Part shown: positions 54,434-64,000 of the stretch, one piece after another | Numbering within the stretch: position 1 is the stretch's first letter | Layout of the letters: each line of letters starts with the position of its first letter | Assembly: GCF_019112525.1 (NCBI RefSeq) | Contig: NZ_CP077800.1 | Location: forward strand, 2,790,001 to 2,854,000 | Source: Modestobacter sp. L9-4 | GTDB lineage: Bacteria > Actinomycetota > Actinomycetes > Mycobacteriales > Geodermatophilaceae | Reading direction: 5' to 3' | DNA: 64,000 bases | Notes under the pieces: generated by a model | The model's database searches: none | Seen by the model: the letters and a program-made list of their open reading frames with translations, nothing else | What the model was told of the DNA's origin: nothing | Translations under genes and position numbers: made by a program

Positions 54434-54855
54434 TGCGCACCATGCTCAAGAGCAAGATCCACCGGGCCACGGTGACCCAGGCCGACCTGCACTACGTCGG
54501 CTCGGTGACCGTCGACGAGGACCTGATGGACGCCGCGGACCTGCTGGCCGGCGAGCAGGTGGCCATCGTCGACGTGACCAACGGCGCCCGGCTGGAGACC
54601 TACGTGATCCCCGGCGAGCGCGGCAGCGGCGTGCTGGGCATCAACGGTGCCGCCGCGCACCTGGTGCACCCCGGTGACCTGGTCATCCTGATCACCTACG
54701 GCCTCATGGACGAGACCGAGGCCAAGTCGTACCTGCCGCGCGTGGTGCACGTCGACGCCGCCAACCGGGTCGTCGAGCTGGGTGCGGACCCCTCGGCCCC
54801 GGTGCCGGGTGCTGCCGACCAGCAGCGCAGCCCCCAGGGCGTACCGGTCCGATGA
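54430..54855 (+). CDS. panD: Aspartate 1-decarboxylase
   Basis: A 141-residue pyruvoyl enzyme that makes beta-alanine from aspartate for Pan[31 protein letters not shown] has the Gly24-Ser25 self-cleavage site (YVGS) that yields the pyruvoyl group. [17 protein letters not shown] and [19 protein letters not shown] are conserved. Overlaps of 4 bp on both sides. Confidence 0.97.
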   Translation: MMRTMLKSKIHRATVTQADLHYVGSVTVDEDLMDAADLLAGEQVAIVDVTNGARLETYVIPGERGSGVLGINGAAAHLVHPGDLVILITYGLMDETEAKSYLPRVVHVDAANRVVELGADPSAPVPGAADQQRSPQGVPVR

Positions 54856-56498
54856 CCGGTCTGCCGTCGCGGCTGAGCGCCCCCGAGCCCGGCTGGGAGC
54901 TCACCGCCGACGTCTGCGTGGTCGGCTCCGGGGTGGCCGGGCTGTGCGTGGCGCTGCACGCCCGCGCCGCCGGGCTGTCGGTCGCCGTCGTCACCAAGGT
55001 CGAGGTGGACGACGGCTCGACCCGCTGGGCGCAGGGCGGGATCGCCGCCGTGCTGTCCGCGACCGACACCCCCGGCGCGCACGCCCGGGACACCGAGGTC
55101 GCCGGCGTCGGGCTCTGCGACGCCGACGCCGTGCGCGCGCTGGTCACCGAGGGGCCGGAGCGGCTGCACCAGCTGATCAGCTGGGGCGCGGCCTTCGACC
55201 GCGACGGCGCCGGCCACCTGCTGCTCACCCGCGAGGGCGGGCACTCCACCGACCGGATCGTGCACGCCGGCGGCGACGCCACCGGCGCGGAGGTGCAGCG
55301 CGCGCTGCACGACGCCGTCGCCGCCGACCCGGGCATCACCCTGGTCGAGCACGCGATGGTGCTCGACCTGCTCACCGACGTCGAGGGCCGCGCCGCGGGG
55401 GTCACCCTGCACGTGCTCGGCGAGGGCAGCGCCGACGGCGTCGGGGCCGTGCGCGCCCGCGCGGTCGTGCTGGCCACCGGCGGCATGGGGCAGGTCTACG
55501 CCGCCACCACCAACCCCTCGGTCTCCACCGGGGACGGCGTCGCACTGGGTCTGCGGGCCGGCGCGGTCGCCACCGACCTGGAGTTCGTCCAGTTCCACCC
55601 CACCGCGCTCTACCTGGGCCCGGACTCCCGCGGCCAGCAGCCGCTGGTGTCCGAGGCGCTGCGCGGCGAGGGGGCCGTGCTGCGCGACGGCGCGGGGGAG
55701 CGGTTCATGGTCGGCGCGCACGAGCTGGCCGAGCTGGCCCCGCGCGACGTCGTGGCCAAGGCGATCACCCGGGTGCAGCTGCGCGACGGCGTCGACCACG
55801 TGTGGCTCGACGCCCGCGGCATCCCGGGCCTGGCCGAGCGGTTCCCGACCATCGTGGCCCGCTGCCGGGAGGCCGGCGTCGACCCGGTCACCGAGCTCGT
55901 GCCGGTCACCCCCGCCGCGCACTACGCCTCGGGCGGGCTGGCCACCGACCTGTCCGGGCGCACCACCGTCCCCGGGCTCTACGCCTGCGGCGAGGTCGCC
56001 TGCACCGGCGTCCACGGGGCCAACCGGCTGGCGTCGAACTCGCTGCTCGAGGGGCTGGTGTTCGCCGGCCGGATCGGCGAGGCGCTCGCCCGCGAGCTGC
56101 CCGTGCCCGCCGCCCCCGCCCCGGTCGACCCCCGCCCCCAGGGGCTGGTCGACGCCGCGGCCCGCGGTCCGCTCACGGCCACGATGTCCGCGCGGGTCGG
56201 CGCGCTGCGCACCGGAGCGGGCCTGGCCGCGGCGGCCGGGGAGCTCACCGCCCTCCAGCAGCGCACCACCGCCGTCCCCGGTGTGCCCGGGTGGGAGGCC
56301 ACCGACCTGCTCACCGTGGCCACCGCGATCACCGCCGCAGCGGCCGCCCGCGAGGAGACCCGCGGCTGCCACTGGCGCGAGGACCACCCCGACGCCGAGG
56401 ACGCGTGGCGGGTGCACCTCGACGTCCGGCTGGACGACGACGGGGGAGTCACCCTGGCCCGTCGCCGGGTCGGCCGTCCGGTCGAGGTGCAGTGGTGA
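54852..56498 (+). CDS. nadB: L-aspartate oxidase
   Basis: A 548-residue FAD enzyme oxidising aspartate to iminoaspartate, the first step of NAD synthesis. The dinucleotide fold is [22 protein letters not shown] (~residues 13-34). [32 protein letters not shown], and [43 protein letters not shown] are the succinate dehydrogenase/NadB signatures. ATG overlaps panD. nadA is not in the immediate operon, unlike many actinobacterial nadA-B-C clusters. Confidence 0.96.
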   Translation: MTGLPSRLSAPEPGWELTADVCVVGSGVAGLCVALHARAAGLSVAVVTKVEVDDGSTRWAQGGIAAVLSATDTPGAHARDTEVAGVGLCDADAVRALVTEGPERLHQLISWGAAFDRDGAGHLLLTREGGHSTDRIVHAGGDATGAEVQRALHDAVAADPGITLVEHAMVLDLLTDVEGRAAGVTLHVLGEGSADGVGAVRARAVVLATGGMGQVYAATTNPSVSTGDGVALGLRAGAVATDLEFVQFHPTALYLGPDSRGQQPLVSEALRGEGAVLRDGAGERFMVGAHELAELAPRDVVAKAITRVQLRDGVDHVWLDARGIPGLAERFPTIVARCREAGVDPVTELVPVTPAAHYASGGLATDLSGRTTVPGLYACGEVACTGVHGANRLASNSLLEGLVFAGRIGEALARELPVPAAPAPVDPRPQGLVDAAARGPLTATMSARVGALRTGAGLAAAAGELTALQQRTTAVPGVPGWEATDLLTVATAITAAAAAREETRGCHWREDHPDAEDAWRVHLDVRLDDDGGVTLARRRVGRPVEVQW

Positions 56499-57451
56499 CC
56501 GACGGGGACGGGGGAGCGGTGACCGGCAGGATGGACGGCGTGACCAGCCACCCCACCGACCTGACCGGCACCGGGCTGAGCGCGGCCTGGGTCGACGAGC
56601 TGGTCGAGCGCACCCTCACCGAGGACCTCACCGGCGGCCCGCCGCTGCCCAGCGCGCCCGACGTCGCGGTCGGCTACGACGTCACCAGCGCCGCCACCGT
56701 GCCCGGCACCCAGTTCGGGACGGCGGACCTGGTCGCCCGGGCCGACGGCGTGGTCGCCGGCCTCCCGGTGGCCGCCCGGGTCTTCGCCCGGCTCGCCCCG
56801 GGCGCCACGATCACCGCCTCGGCCGCCGACGGTGACCGGGTGCGGCGCGGCGACGTGCTGCTGACCGTGCGCGGGCCGGTGCGGGCGCTGCTGGCCGCCG
56901 AGCGCAGCGCGCTGAACATCGCCAGCCGGGCCAGCGGCATCGCCACGCACACCCGGGCCTGGGCCGACGCGATCGCCGGCACGGGGGCCACCGTCCTGGA
57001 CACCCGCAAGACCACGCCGGGCCTGCGCCCGCTGGAGAAGTACGCGGTGCGCTGCGGCGGCGGGGCGAACAAGCGGATGGGCCTCTACGACGTCGCGATG
57101 GTCAAGGACAACCACGTCACCGCGGCCGGCTCGGTGGCCGCGGCCGTCGCGCTGGTCCGCGAGCGCGCGCCACGGGTCCCGGTGCAGGTCGAGTGCGACA
57201 CCGTCGCGCAGGTCTCCGAGGCCGTCGAGGCGGGCGCGGACTTCCTGCTGCTGGACAACATGACCCCCGACCAGCTGCGGCAGGCCGTGGCGGTCGTGGG
57301 CGACCGCGACGTCGAGCTGGAGGCCACCGGTGGACTGACCCTGGCCGTGGCCCGGGAGTACGCCGAGACCGGCGTCGACTTCCTGTCCGTGGGTGCGCTG
57401 ACCCACTCCTCGCCGATCCTGGACCTGGCCCTCGACCTGCGGGTGGGCTGA
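56495..57451 (+). CDS. nadC: Nicotinate-nucleotide diphosphorylase (carboxylating)
   Basis: A 318-residue quinolinate phosphoribosyltransferase producing nicotinate mononucleotide. RTLTEDLTGG, ERSALNIASRASGIATHTR, LDTRKTTPGLRPLEKYAVRCGGGANKRMGLYDVAMVKDNH and the barrel end FLSVGALTHSS are diagnostic. GTG 56495 overlaps the nadB stop; ATG 56531 is an alternative start closer to conserved sequence. It ends 3 bp before coaX. Confidence 0.96.
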   Translation: MTDGDGGAVTGRMDGVTSHPTDLTGTGLSAAWVDELVERTLTEDLTGGPPLPSAPDVAVGYDVTSAATVPGTQFGTADLVARADGVVAGLPVAARVFARLAPGATITASAADGDRVRRGDVLLTVRGPVRALLAAERSALNIASRASGIATHTRAWADAIAGTGATVLDTRKTTPGLRPLEKYAVRCGGGANKRMGLYDVAMVKDNHVTAAGSVAAAVALVRERAPRVPVQVECDTVAQVSEAVEAGADFLLLDNMTPDQLRQAVAVVGDRDVELEATGGLTLAVAREYAETGVDFLSVGALTHSSPILDLALDLRVG

Positions 57452-57454
57452 GCG

Positions 57455-58267
57455 GTGCTGCTCGCCGTCGACGTCGGCAACAGCCAGACGGTGCTGGCCA
57501 CCTTCGACGGCGAGCGGCGGGTCGACGGCTGGCGGGTCACCACCCGGGCCCGGTCCACCGCCGACGAGCTGCGCTTGCTGTGGCGCGGGCTGCTGGACGG
57601 CACCGAGCTGACCGGGGTCGCGGCCTGCTCCACGGTCCCCGCGCTCCTGCCGGCGCTGCGCGAGCTGCTGGGCTCCCTCGCCGTCCCGGTGACCCTGATC
57701 GGGCCCGGCGTGCGCACCGGGGTGCCGCTGCACGTCGACAACCCCCGCGAGGTGGGTGCCGACCGGGTGGTCACCGCGCTGGCCGCGCACGAGCTGTTCG
57801 GCACCGCCCCCGACGGCAGCCGGCGTCCGGTGGTGGTCGTGGACTTCGGCACGTCCACCAACGTCGACGCCGTCGGCCCGGACGGGCAGTTCCTCGGCGG
57901 CGCGCTGGCCCCCGGGGTCGAGGTCAGCCTGGACGCGCTGGCCTCCCGCGCCGCCCAGCTGCGCTCGGTGGAGCTGCGGGTGCCGCCGCACGCGATCGGC
58001 AAGAACACCGTCACCGCGCTGCAGTCCGGGCTGGTGCTGGGCTTCGCCGGCCTGGTCGACGGGCTGGTGGGCCGGATCGCCGCCGAGCTGGTCGCCCAGT
58101 TCGGCGTCGAGCCGGTGGTCGTCGCCACGGGCGGCCTGCACCCGCTGGTGGCCGACAGCTGCACCTCGATCGGGGTCCGTGAGCCCGATCTCACCGTGCA
58201 CGGCCTGCGTCTGGCGTTCGCCCGCGATCAGGCCAGCGGTGGCGGGGCGGCGTCCCGGCGCCCGTAG
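57455..58267 (+). CDS. coaX: Type III pantothenate kinase
   Basis: A 270-residue ASKHA-fold kinase making 4'-phosphopantothenate. [18 protein letters not shown] is the phosphate-1 motif, [19 protein letters not shown] with [15 protein letters not shown] is the central motif, and [14 protein letters not shown] is the adenosine motif. It uses the product of PanC, so it completes the CoA side of the operon. Its stop codon overlaps the -10 element of lysS. Confidence 0.95.
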   Translation: MLLAVDVGNSQTVLATFDGERRVDGWRVTTRARSTADELRLLWRGLLDGTELTGVAACSTVPALLPALRELLGSLAVPVTLIGPGVRTGVPLHVDNPREVGADRVVTALAAHELFGTAPDGSRRPVVVVDFGTSTNVDAVGPDGQFLGGALAPGVEVSLDALASRAAQLRSVELRVPPHAIGKNTVTALQSGLVLGFAGLVDGLVGRIAAELVAQFGVEPVVVATGGLHPLVADSCTSIGVREPDLTVHGLRLAFARDQASGGGAASRRP

Positions 58268-58270
58268 TCT
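58265..58270 (+). promoter_or_regulatory. -10 element of lysS overlapping the coaX stop codon
   Basis: TAGTCT begins with the coaX TAG stop and ends 7 bp before the lysS GTG, with no ribosome-binding site between. This is the pattern of a leaderless transcript. Confidence 0.6.
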
Positions 58271-58277
58271 GAGGCCC

Positions 58278-59807
58278 GTGAGTCAGGAAGCGGTCCCGTC
58301 CGACGAGAGCCCCAACCCCAGCGCCCCCGACGACGAGCTGCCCGAGCAGCTGCGGGTCCGCCGGGCCAAGCTGGACCGGATGCGCGAGTCGGGCATCGAC
58401 CCCTACCCGGTCACCGTTGCCCGCACCACCTCGCTGGCCGAGGTCCGCGCCGGCCACCCCGACCTCGAGCCGGACACCATGACCGGTGAGCAGGTCGGCG
58501 TCACCGGCCGGGTCATCTTCTCCCGCAACACCGGCAAGCTCTGCTTCGCGACGCTGCGCGAGGGCGACACCGAGCTGCAGGTCATGCTCTCGGTCGACCG
58601 GGTCGGCCCCGAGGCGCTGGCCGCCTGGAAGTCCGACGTCGACCTGGGTGACCACGTGCTGGTGACCGGCGAGGTCGGGACGTCGCGGCGCGGCGAGCTG
58701 TCGGTCTTCGCCGACGCCTGGGAGATGACGTCGAAGTCGCTGCGCCCGCTGCCCGTGGCGCACAAGCCGATGAGCGAGGAGCTGCGGGTCCGCCGCCGCT
58801 ACGTCGACCTCATCGTCCGCGACGAGGCCCGGCGCACCGTGCGCCAGCGCGCCGCGGTGATGACCGCGCTGCGCGCCGGGCTCACCGCGCGGGACTTCCT
58901 CGAGGTCGAGACGCCGATGCTGCAGAACGTGCACGGTGGCGCCACCGCGCGTCCTTTCCGGACGCACATGAACGCCTTCGACCTCGACCTCTACCTGCGC
59001 ATCGCCCCCGAGTTGTTCCTCAAGCGCTGCATCGTCGGTGGACTCGACCGCGTGTTCGAGATCAACCGCAACTTCCGGAACGAGGGTGCGGACTCCTCGC
59101 ACTCGCCGGAGTTCGCGATGCTGGAGTTCTACGCCGCCTACGGCGATTACTCCGACGGTGCCCGGATCACCCGCGAGCTCATCCAGGAATGCTGTGCGGC
59201 GTTGTTCGGTGACCAGGTCGCCCGGCACCACGACGGCACCGAGATCGACCTGTCCGGGGAATGGCCGCAGGTCAAGCTGTACTCGGTCGTCTCGGAAGCG
59301 GTCGGGGAGCAGGTCACCCCGCAGACGCCGATCGAGCGGCTGCGCGAGCTCGCCGAGGCGCACGAGATCGGCGTCGACCCCGCCTGGCTGCCCGGCAAGC
59401 TCGTCGAGGAGCTGTTCGAGGCGCTGGTCCAGCACACGCTGCAGGCGCCGACGTTCGTCATCGACTACCCGGTCGACACCTCACCGCTCACCCGCGCCCA
59501 CCGCACCGACCCGGGTGTGGCGGAGAAGTGGGACCTCTACATCGGCGGGATCGAGCGCGGCACCGGCTACTCCGAGCTCGTCGACCCGGTGGTCCAGCGT
59601 GAGCGGCTCACCCAGCAGTCGCTGCTCGGCGCGGCCGGCGACGCCGAGGCGATGGCGCTGGACGAGGACTTCCTGGAGGCCCTCGAGTACGGCATGCCGC
59701 CGACCGCCGGGGTCGGCATCGGCATCGACCGGTTGATGATGACGCTCACCGGACTCGGCATCCGGGAGACGATCCTGTTCCCATTGGTGCGTCCGCTCCA
59801 CCAATGA
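58278..59807 (+). CDS. lysS: Lysyl-tRNA synthetase (class II)
   Basis: A 509-residue synthetase. The N-terminal OB-fold anticodon domain (~55-165, [22 protein letters not shown]) and the class II core follow. Motif 2 is [26 protein letters not shown] and motif 3 [41 protein letters not shown] is LysS-specific. GTG 58278 is placed directly after the TAGTCT box. Position coaX-lysS-lsr2-clpC equals Rv3600c-Rv3596c. Confidence 0.97.
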   Translation: MSQEAVPSDESPNPSAPDDELPEQLRVRRAKLDRMRESGIDPYPVTVARTTSLAEVRAGHPDLEPDTMTGEQVGVTGRVIFSRNTGKLCFATLREGDTELQVMLSVDRVGPEALAAWKSDVDLGDHVLVTGEVGTSRRGELSVFADAWEMTSKSLRPLPVAHKPMSEELRVRRRYVDLIVRDEARRTVRQRAAVMTALRAGLTARDFLEVETPMLQNVHGGATARPFRTHMNAFDLDLYLRIAPELFLKRCIVGGLDRVFEINRNFRNEGADSSHSPEFAMLEFYAAYGDYSDGARITRELIQECCAALFGDQVARHHDGTEIDLSGEWPQVKLYSVVSEAVGEQVTPQTPIERLRELAEAHEIGVDPAWLPGKLVEELFEALVQHTLQAPTFVIDYPVDTSPLTRAHRTDPGVAEKWDLYIGGIERGTGYSELVDPVVQRERLTQQSLLGAAGDAEAMALDEDFLEALEYGMPPTAGVGIGIDRLMMTLTGLGIRETILFPLVRPLHQ

Positions 59808-59823
59808 CCTGCACTCTCGGGTG

Positions 59824-59916
59824 AATTCCTGTGATGTGCGCCGAGGAATTGGCACAACACATCCGGAATGTGGTGCACTGGCTCCGCGAACACGGGGGCC
59901 AATCGCACCAGTGCAC
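59824..59916. promoter_or_regulatory. Inverted-repeat array in the lsr2 upstream region
   Basis: Within 139 bp of relatively AT-richer DNA are AATTCCT/AGGAATT (59824-59830 and 59844-59850), a CACATCCGGAATGTG-like dyad around 59857-59873, and a perfect 9-bp pair GTGCACTGG/CCAGTGCAC (59873-59881 and 59908-59916). It is a candidate operator set, possibly for Lsr2 autoregulation. Confidence 0.45.
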
Positions 59917-59946
59917 GAACGCACAGCAACGGAAGTGGGCAGACGA

Positions 59947-60318
59947 ATGGCACGCAAGGTCCAGGTGATCCTGAGCGACGACCTCGACGACAGCATCGCT
60001 GCTGACGAGACGGTCTCCTTTGCACTCGACGGCACGACGTACGAGATCGACCTGTCGGACAAGAACGCCGCAGAACTGCGCGACGTGTTCGCGAAGTACG
60101 TCGACGCCGCACGCAAGGTGAGCGGGCGCGGCAACCGGGCATCGGGTGCCGGCCGCTCCAAGGCGACCGGCGGGGCTGCCGGCACCGGTGGCGGCGGCCG
60201 GATGGACCGCGAGCAGGCCGGCGCCATCCGCGACTGGGCCCGCAAGAACGGCCACGAGGTCAGCGACCGCGGCCGCATCCCCGGCAGCGTCGTCGAGGCC
60301 TACGAGGCCGCGCACTAG
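59947..60318 (+). CDS. lsr2: Lsr2 nucleoid-associated protein
   Basis: A 123-residue H-NS-like protein. [29 protein letters not shown] and [17 protein letters not shown] form the N-terminal oligomerisation domain. A Gly-rich linker (~65-85) leads to the DNA-binding domain [26 protein letters not shown] with the RGR minor-groove hook (~107-109). It silences AT-rich, often horizontally acquired, DNA. GGAAG lies 11 bases before the ATG. It is followed by a strong terminator. Confidence 0.97.
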   Translation: MARKVQVILSDDLDDSIAADETVSFALDGTTYEIDLSDKNAAELRDVFAKYVDAARKVSGRGNRASGAGRSKATGGAAGTGGGGRMDREQAGAIRDWARKNGHEVSDRGRIPGSVVEAYEAAH

Positions 60319-60404
60319 GCCTCGTCCGGAGGCTCGCGGCGTGCGGAGCGCGTCGTGAGGAGGACGAGGTCCTTCCTCTGAGCGGCTGGACGGCGACACA
60401 CGTT

Positions 60405-60440
60405 CGACGACCCGGTCCCCTCCCAGGGACCGGGTCGTCG
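60405..60440 (+). terminator. Hairpin terminator after lsr2
   Basis: A perfect 15-bp stem (CGACGACCCGGTCCC at 60405-60419, complement at 60426-60440) with a 6-nt loop lies 86 bp after the lsr2 stop. Confidence 0.8.
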
Positions 60441-60693
60441 TGCGTCCGGAGGTCCTCGCCGTCCGCTGACGGCGTAATGGTGGCGCGGGAGCGGCGGAAC
60501 ACCCCCAGTGGGACGACAGTTGTCCCCATCGAGCCCCCGACCACACCCGACGGCCTCGTCTGGACGGTGAGTCGGTGGCGCGAACTACAGTGGAACGACC
60601 GGTGCCCAGCGCGCCGACGCACGTCGGGTGTCCACCGCACCCGCCAGGGGTCACGAGCACAGCAGGTCCAGCCGGTCAGAGGGGAAACAGCAG
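60441..60693 (+). promoter_or_regulatory. clpC upstream region
   Basis: Part of the 375-bp stretch between lsr2 and clpC. It contains a -10-like TACAGT at 60586-60591 with a weak TGGACG at 60561-60566 (19-bp spacing), which would give a ~95-nt leader, and GAGGGG before the ATG. Heat-shock or ClgR control of clpC is known in actinobacteria but no clear operator was identified. Short open frames here lack any homology. Confidence 0.4.
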
Positions 60694-63237
<2,544 letters not shown>

Positions 63238-63254
63238 TCCCCAGCAGGTCCTGA

Positions 63255-63299
63255 CGAGGCCGCCTCCCGCTCTCCGGAGCGGGGGGCGGCCTTCGTCGT
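63255..63299 (+). terminator. Hairpin terminator after clpC
   Basis: GGCCGCCTCCCGCTC pairs with GAGCGGGGGGCGGCC around a TCCG loop, followed by CTTCGTCGT, ~20 bp past the clpC stop. Confidence 0.8.
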
Positions 63300-63334
63300 C
63301 CCGGGGCCCGGTCGAGCACATCCAGGAGGACGAC

Positions 63335-63553
63335 ATGGCCCGAGGTGACCACCCGATGCGGACGCCGGCCTACGGCGGGCTGCTGATCGCGGTCGCGATG
63401 ATCGGCGCGACCGTGGCGGTGCGGCGGGGGAGCGGCTGGCCCGGCTGGGTGGAGCCGGTGATCGTGGTCGTGGCCGTGGTGGCCTGCCTGACCGGCGCGC
63501 TGCTCACCCTGCGGGACCGCACCCCACCCCGTCGGCCGGGGCCCCGCCCGTAG
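63335..63553 (+). CDS. Small two-helix membrane protein, unknown function
   Basis: A 72-residue protein with AGGAGG 6 bases before the ATG. Two hydrophobic segments (YGGLLIAVAMIGATVAV, ~13-29, and VEPVIVVVAVVACLTGALLTL, ~39-59), a short loop, and a basic Pro-rich end. No family recognised. It lies after the clpC terminator and is convergent with mutY. Confidence 0.65.
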   Translation: MARGDHPMRTPAYGGLLIAVAMIGATVAVRRGSGWPGWVEPVIVVVAVVACLTGALLTLRDRTPPRRPGPRP

Positions 63554-63571
63554 GTCGCCGCGCGGGCGACG

Positions 63572-64000
63572 TCAGGCGGGCAGGGTGAAGCGGCCGTCCT
63601 CGGTCTGGGCGACCAGCCCGTCCACCAGCAGCGAGTCCAGGCAGCGGGAGCGCTGCACGGCGTCGTCCCAGGCCGGCGTCAGCGCCTCGGCCGGCACCGG
63701 CTCGGACGCCGCCCGCAGCACGTCCAGCAGCCGGCCGCGCACCTGCCGGTCGGTGCCGGCGAACTTCTGCACCCGGCGCGGGGGGCCGTCGTGGGCCGGG
63801 GACCCGGCCAGCCGCCAGGCGCAGCGGTCGCGCACCGGGCAGGCCCCGCACCGCGGGGTGCCGGCGACGCAGACCAGGGCGCCCAGCTCCATGACGGCGA
63901 CCGAGAAGCGCACCGCGCGGTCGTGGTCCTCCGGGGCCAGCTCCGCGATGTCGGCCAGGTCGGCGGCGCGCGCCGGCGCGGCTTCGGCCTTCCCGTGCAC
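63572..64000 (-). CDS. mutY: A/G-specific adenine glycosylase, C-terminal part (5' end outside window)
   Basis: The last ~142 residues of MutY, which removes adenine mispaired with 8-oxoguanine. FSVAVMELGALVC followed by VAGTPRCGACPVRDRC gives the C-x6-C-x2-C-x5-C iron-sulfur cluster motif of MutY/EndoIII. PPRRVQKFAGTDRQVRGRLLDVLRAA then leads into a short winged-helix-like C-terminus (SRCLDSLLVDGLVAQTEDGRFTL), as in actinobacterial MutY. The frame continues past the right edge. Position corresponds to Rv3589. Confidence 0.9.
   Translation of the reverse strand: MHGKAEAAPARAADLADIAELAPEDHDRAVRFSVAVMELGALVCVAGTPRCGACPVRDRCAWRLAGSPAHDGPPRRVQKFAGTDRQVRGRLLDVLRAASEPVPAEALTPAWDDAVQRSRCLDSLLVDGLVAQTEDGRFTLPA

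Overview
The window is high-GC DNA (mostly GC at third codon positions, many GTG starts, many 4-bp stop/start overlaps) from an actinobacterium. Gene content and order suggest the Geodermatophilaceae/Frankiales neighbourhood (Blastococcus, Modestobacter, Geodermatophilus type); the family is an inference, the phylum is not in doubt. No plasmid, phage, IS or CRISPR signature is visible. From about 7.4 kb to the right end the backbone follows, in order, the Mycobacterium tuberculosis block Rv3660c to Rv3589 as I recall it, with accessory genes inserted at several points.

Layout. 0-7.4 kb: the edge of a surface or exopolysaccharide region (OmpA-like C-terminus, GT4 glycosyltransferase, membrane-anchored beta-helix protein, methyltransferase, small membrane protein, priming sugar transferase, secreted Pro-rich repeat protein). 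7.4-15 kb: a Tad/Flp pilus-like operon (septum-site/CpaE-like protein, TadA, TadB, TadC, pilin-like DUF4244 protein, TadE-like, Rv3654c-like) facing a convergent MrfA-type helicase. 15.1-18.6 kb: a tightly overlapping four-gene operon of a TasA/camelysin-like exported protein, an ER-type (SipW-like) signal peptidase, a membrane GGDEF protein and a secreted DNRLRE-type protein. 18.9-20.7 kb: a small helical ESX-like protein and a DUF1023 alpha/beta hydrolase. 20.9-29.4 kb: topA, two methyltransferases, an MFS-thymidylate kinase fusion, holB and tRNA-Thr(CGT). 29.4-34.3 kb: a GGDEF-EAL protein, a subtilase with Trp-rich tandem repeats, and MscL with a zinc-ribbon tail. 34.5-40.7 kb: ppa, a PBP4/DacB with a very long cytoplasmic N-terminus, a zinc metalloprotease, tilS and hpt. 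41-46 kb: ftsH and the folate genes folE-folP-folB-folK plus DUF3180. 45.9-50.5 kb: an OpuC-type osmoprotectant ABC transporter and a DUF1684 protein, inserted into the otherwise conserved fol-pan block. 50.5-63.6 kb: DUF6779-like, DUF2520, panC, panD, nadB, nadC, coaX, lysS, lsr2, clpC, a small membrane protein, and the C-terminal part of mutY.

How the genes work together. panC-panD-nadB-nadC-coaX form one translationally coupled unit that draws on aspartate for both CoA and NAD. The fol genes make tetrahydrofolate from GTP. The opuC genes import compatible solutes. The left third is about the cell surface: polysaccharide, pilus-like and TasA-like proteins, with two cyclic-di-GMP proteins nearby.

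Most unusual observations: (i) an OpuC substrate-binding lipoprotein whose sequence looks circularly permuted; (ii) a family of three intergenic hairpins whose stems covary perfectly, two of which bracket the opuC insertion; (iii) the TasA-like/SipW-like/GGDEF/DNRLRE operon; (iv) a Tad-operon terminal gene with no in-frame stop before it enters the convergent helicase.
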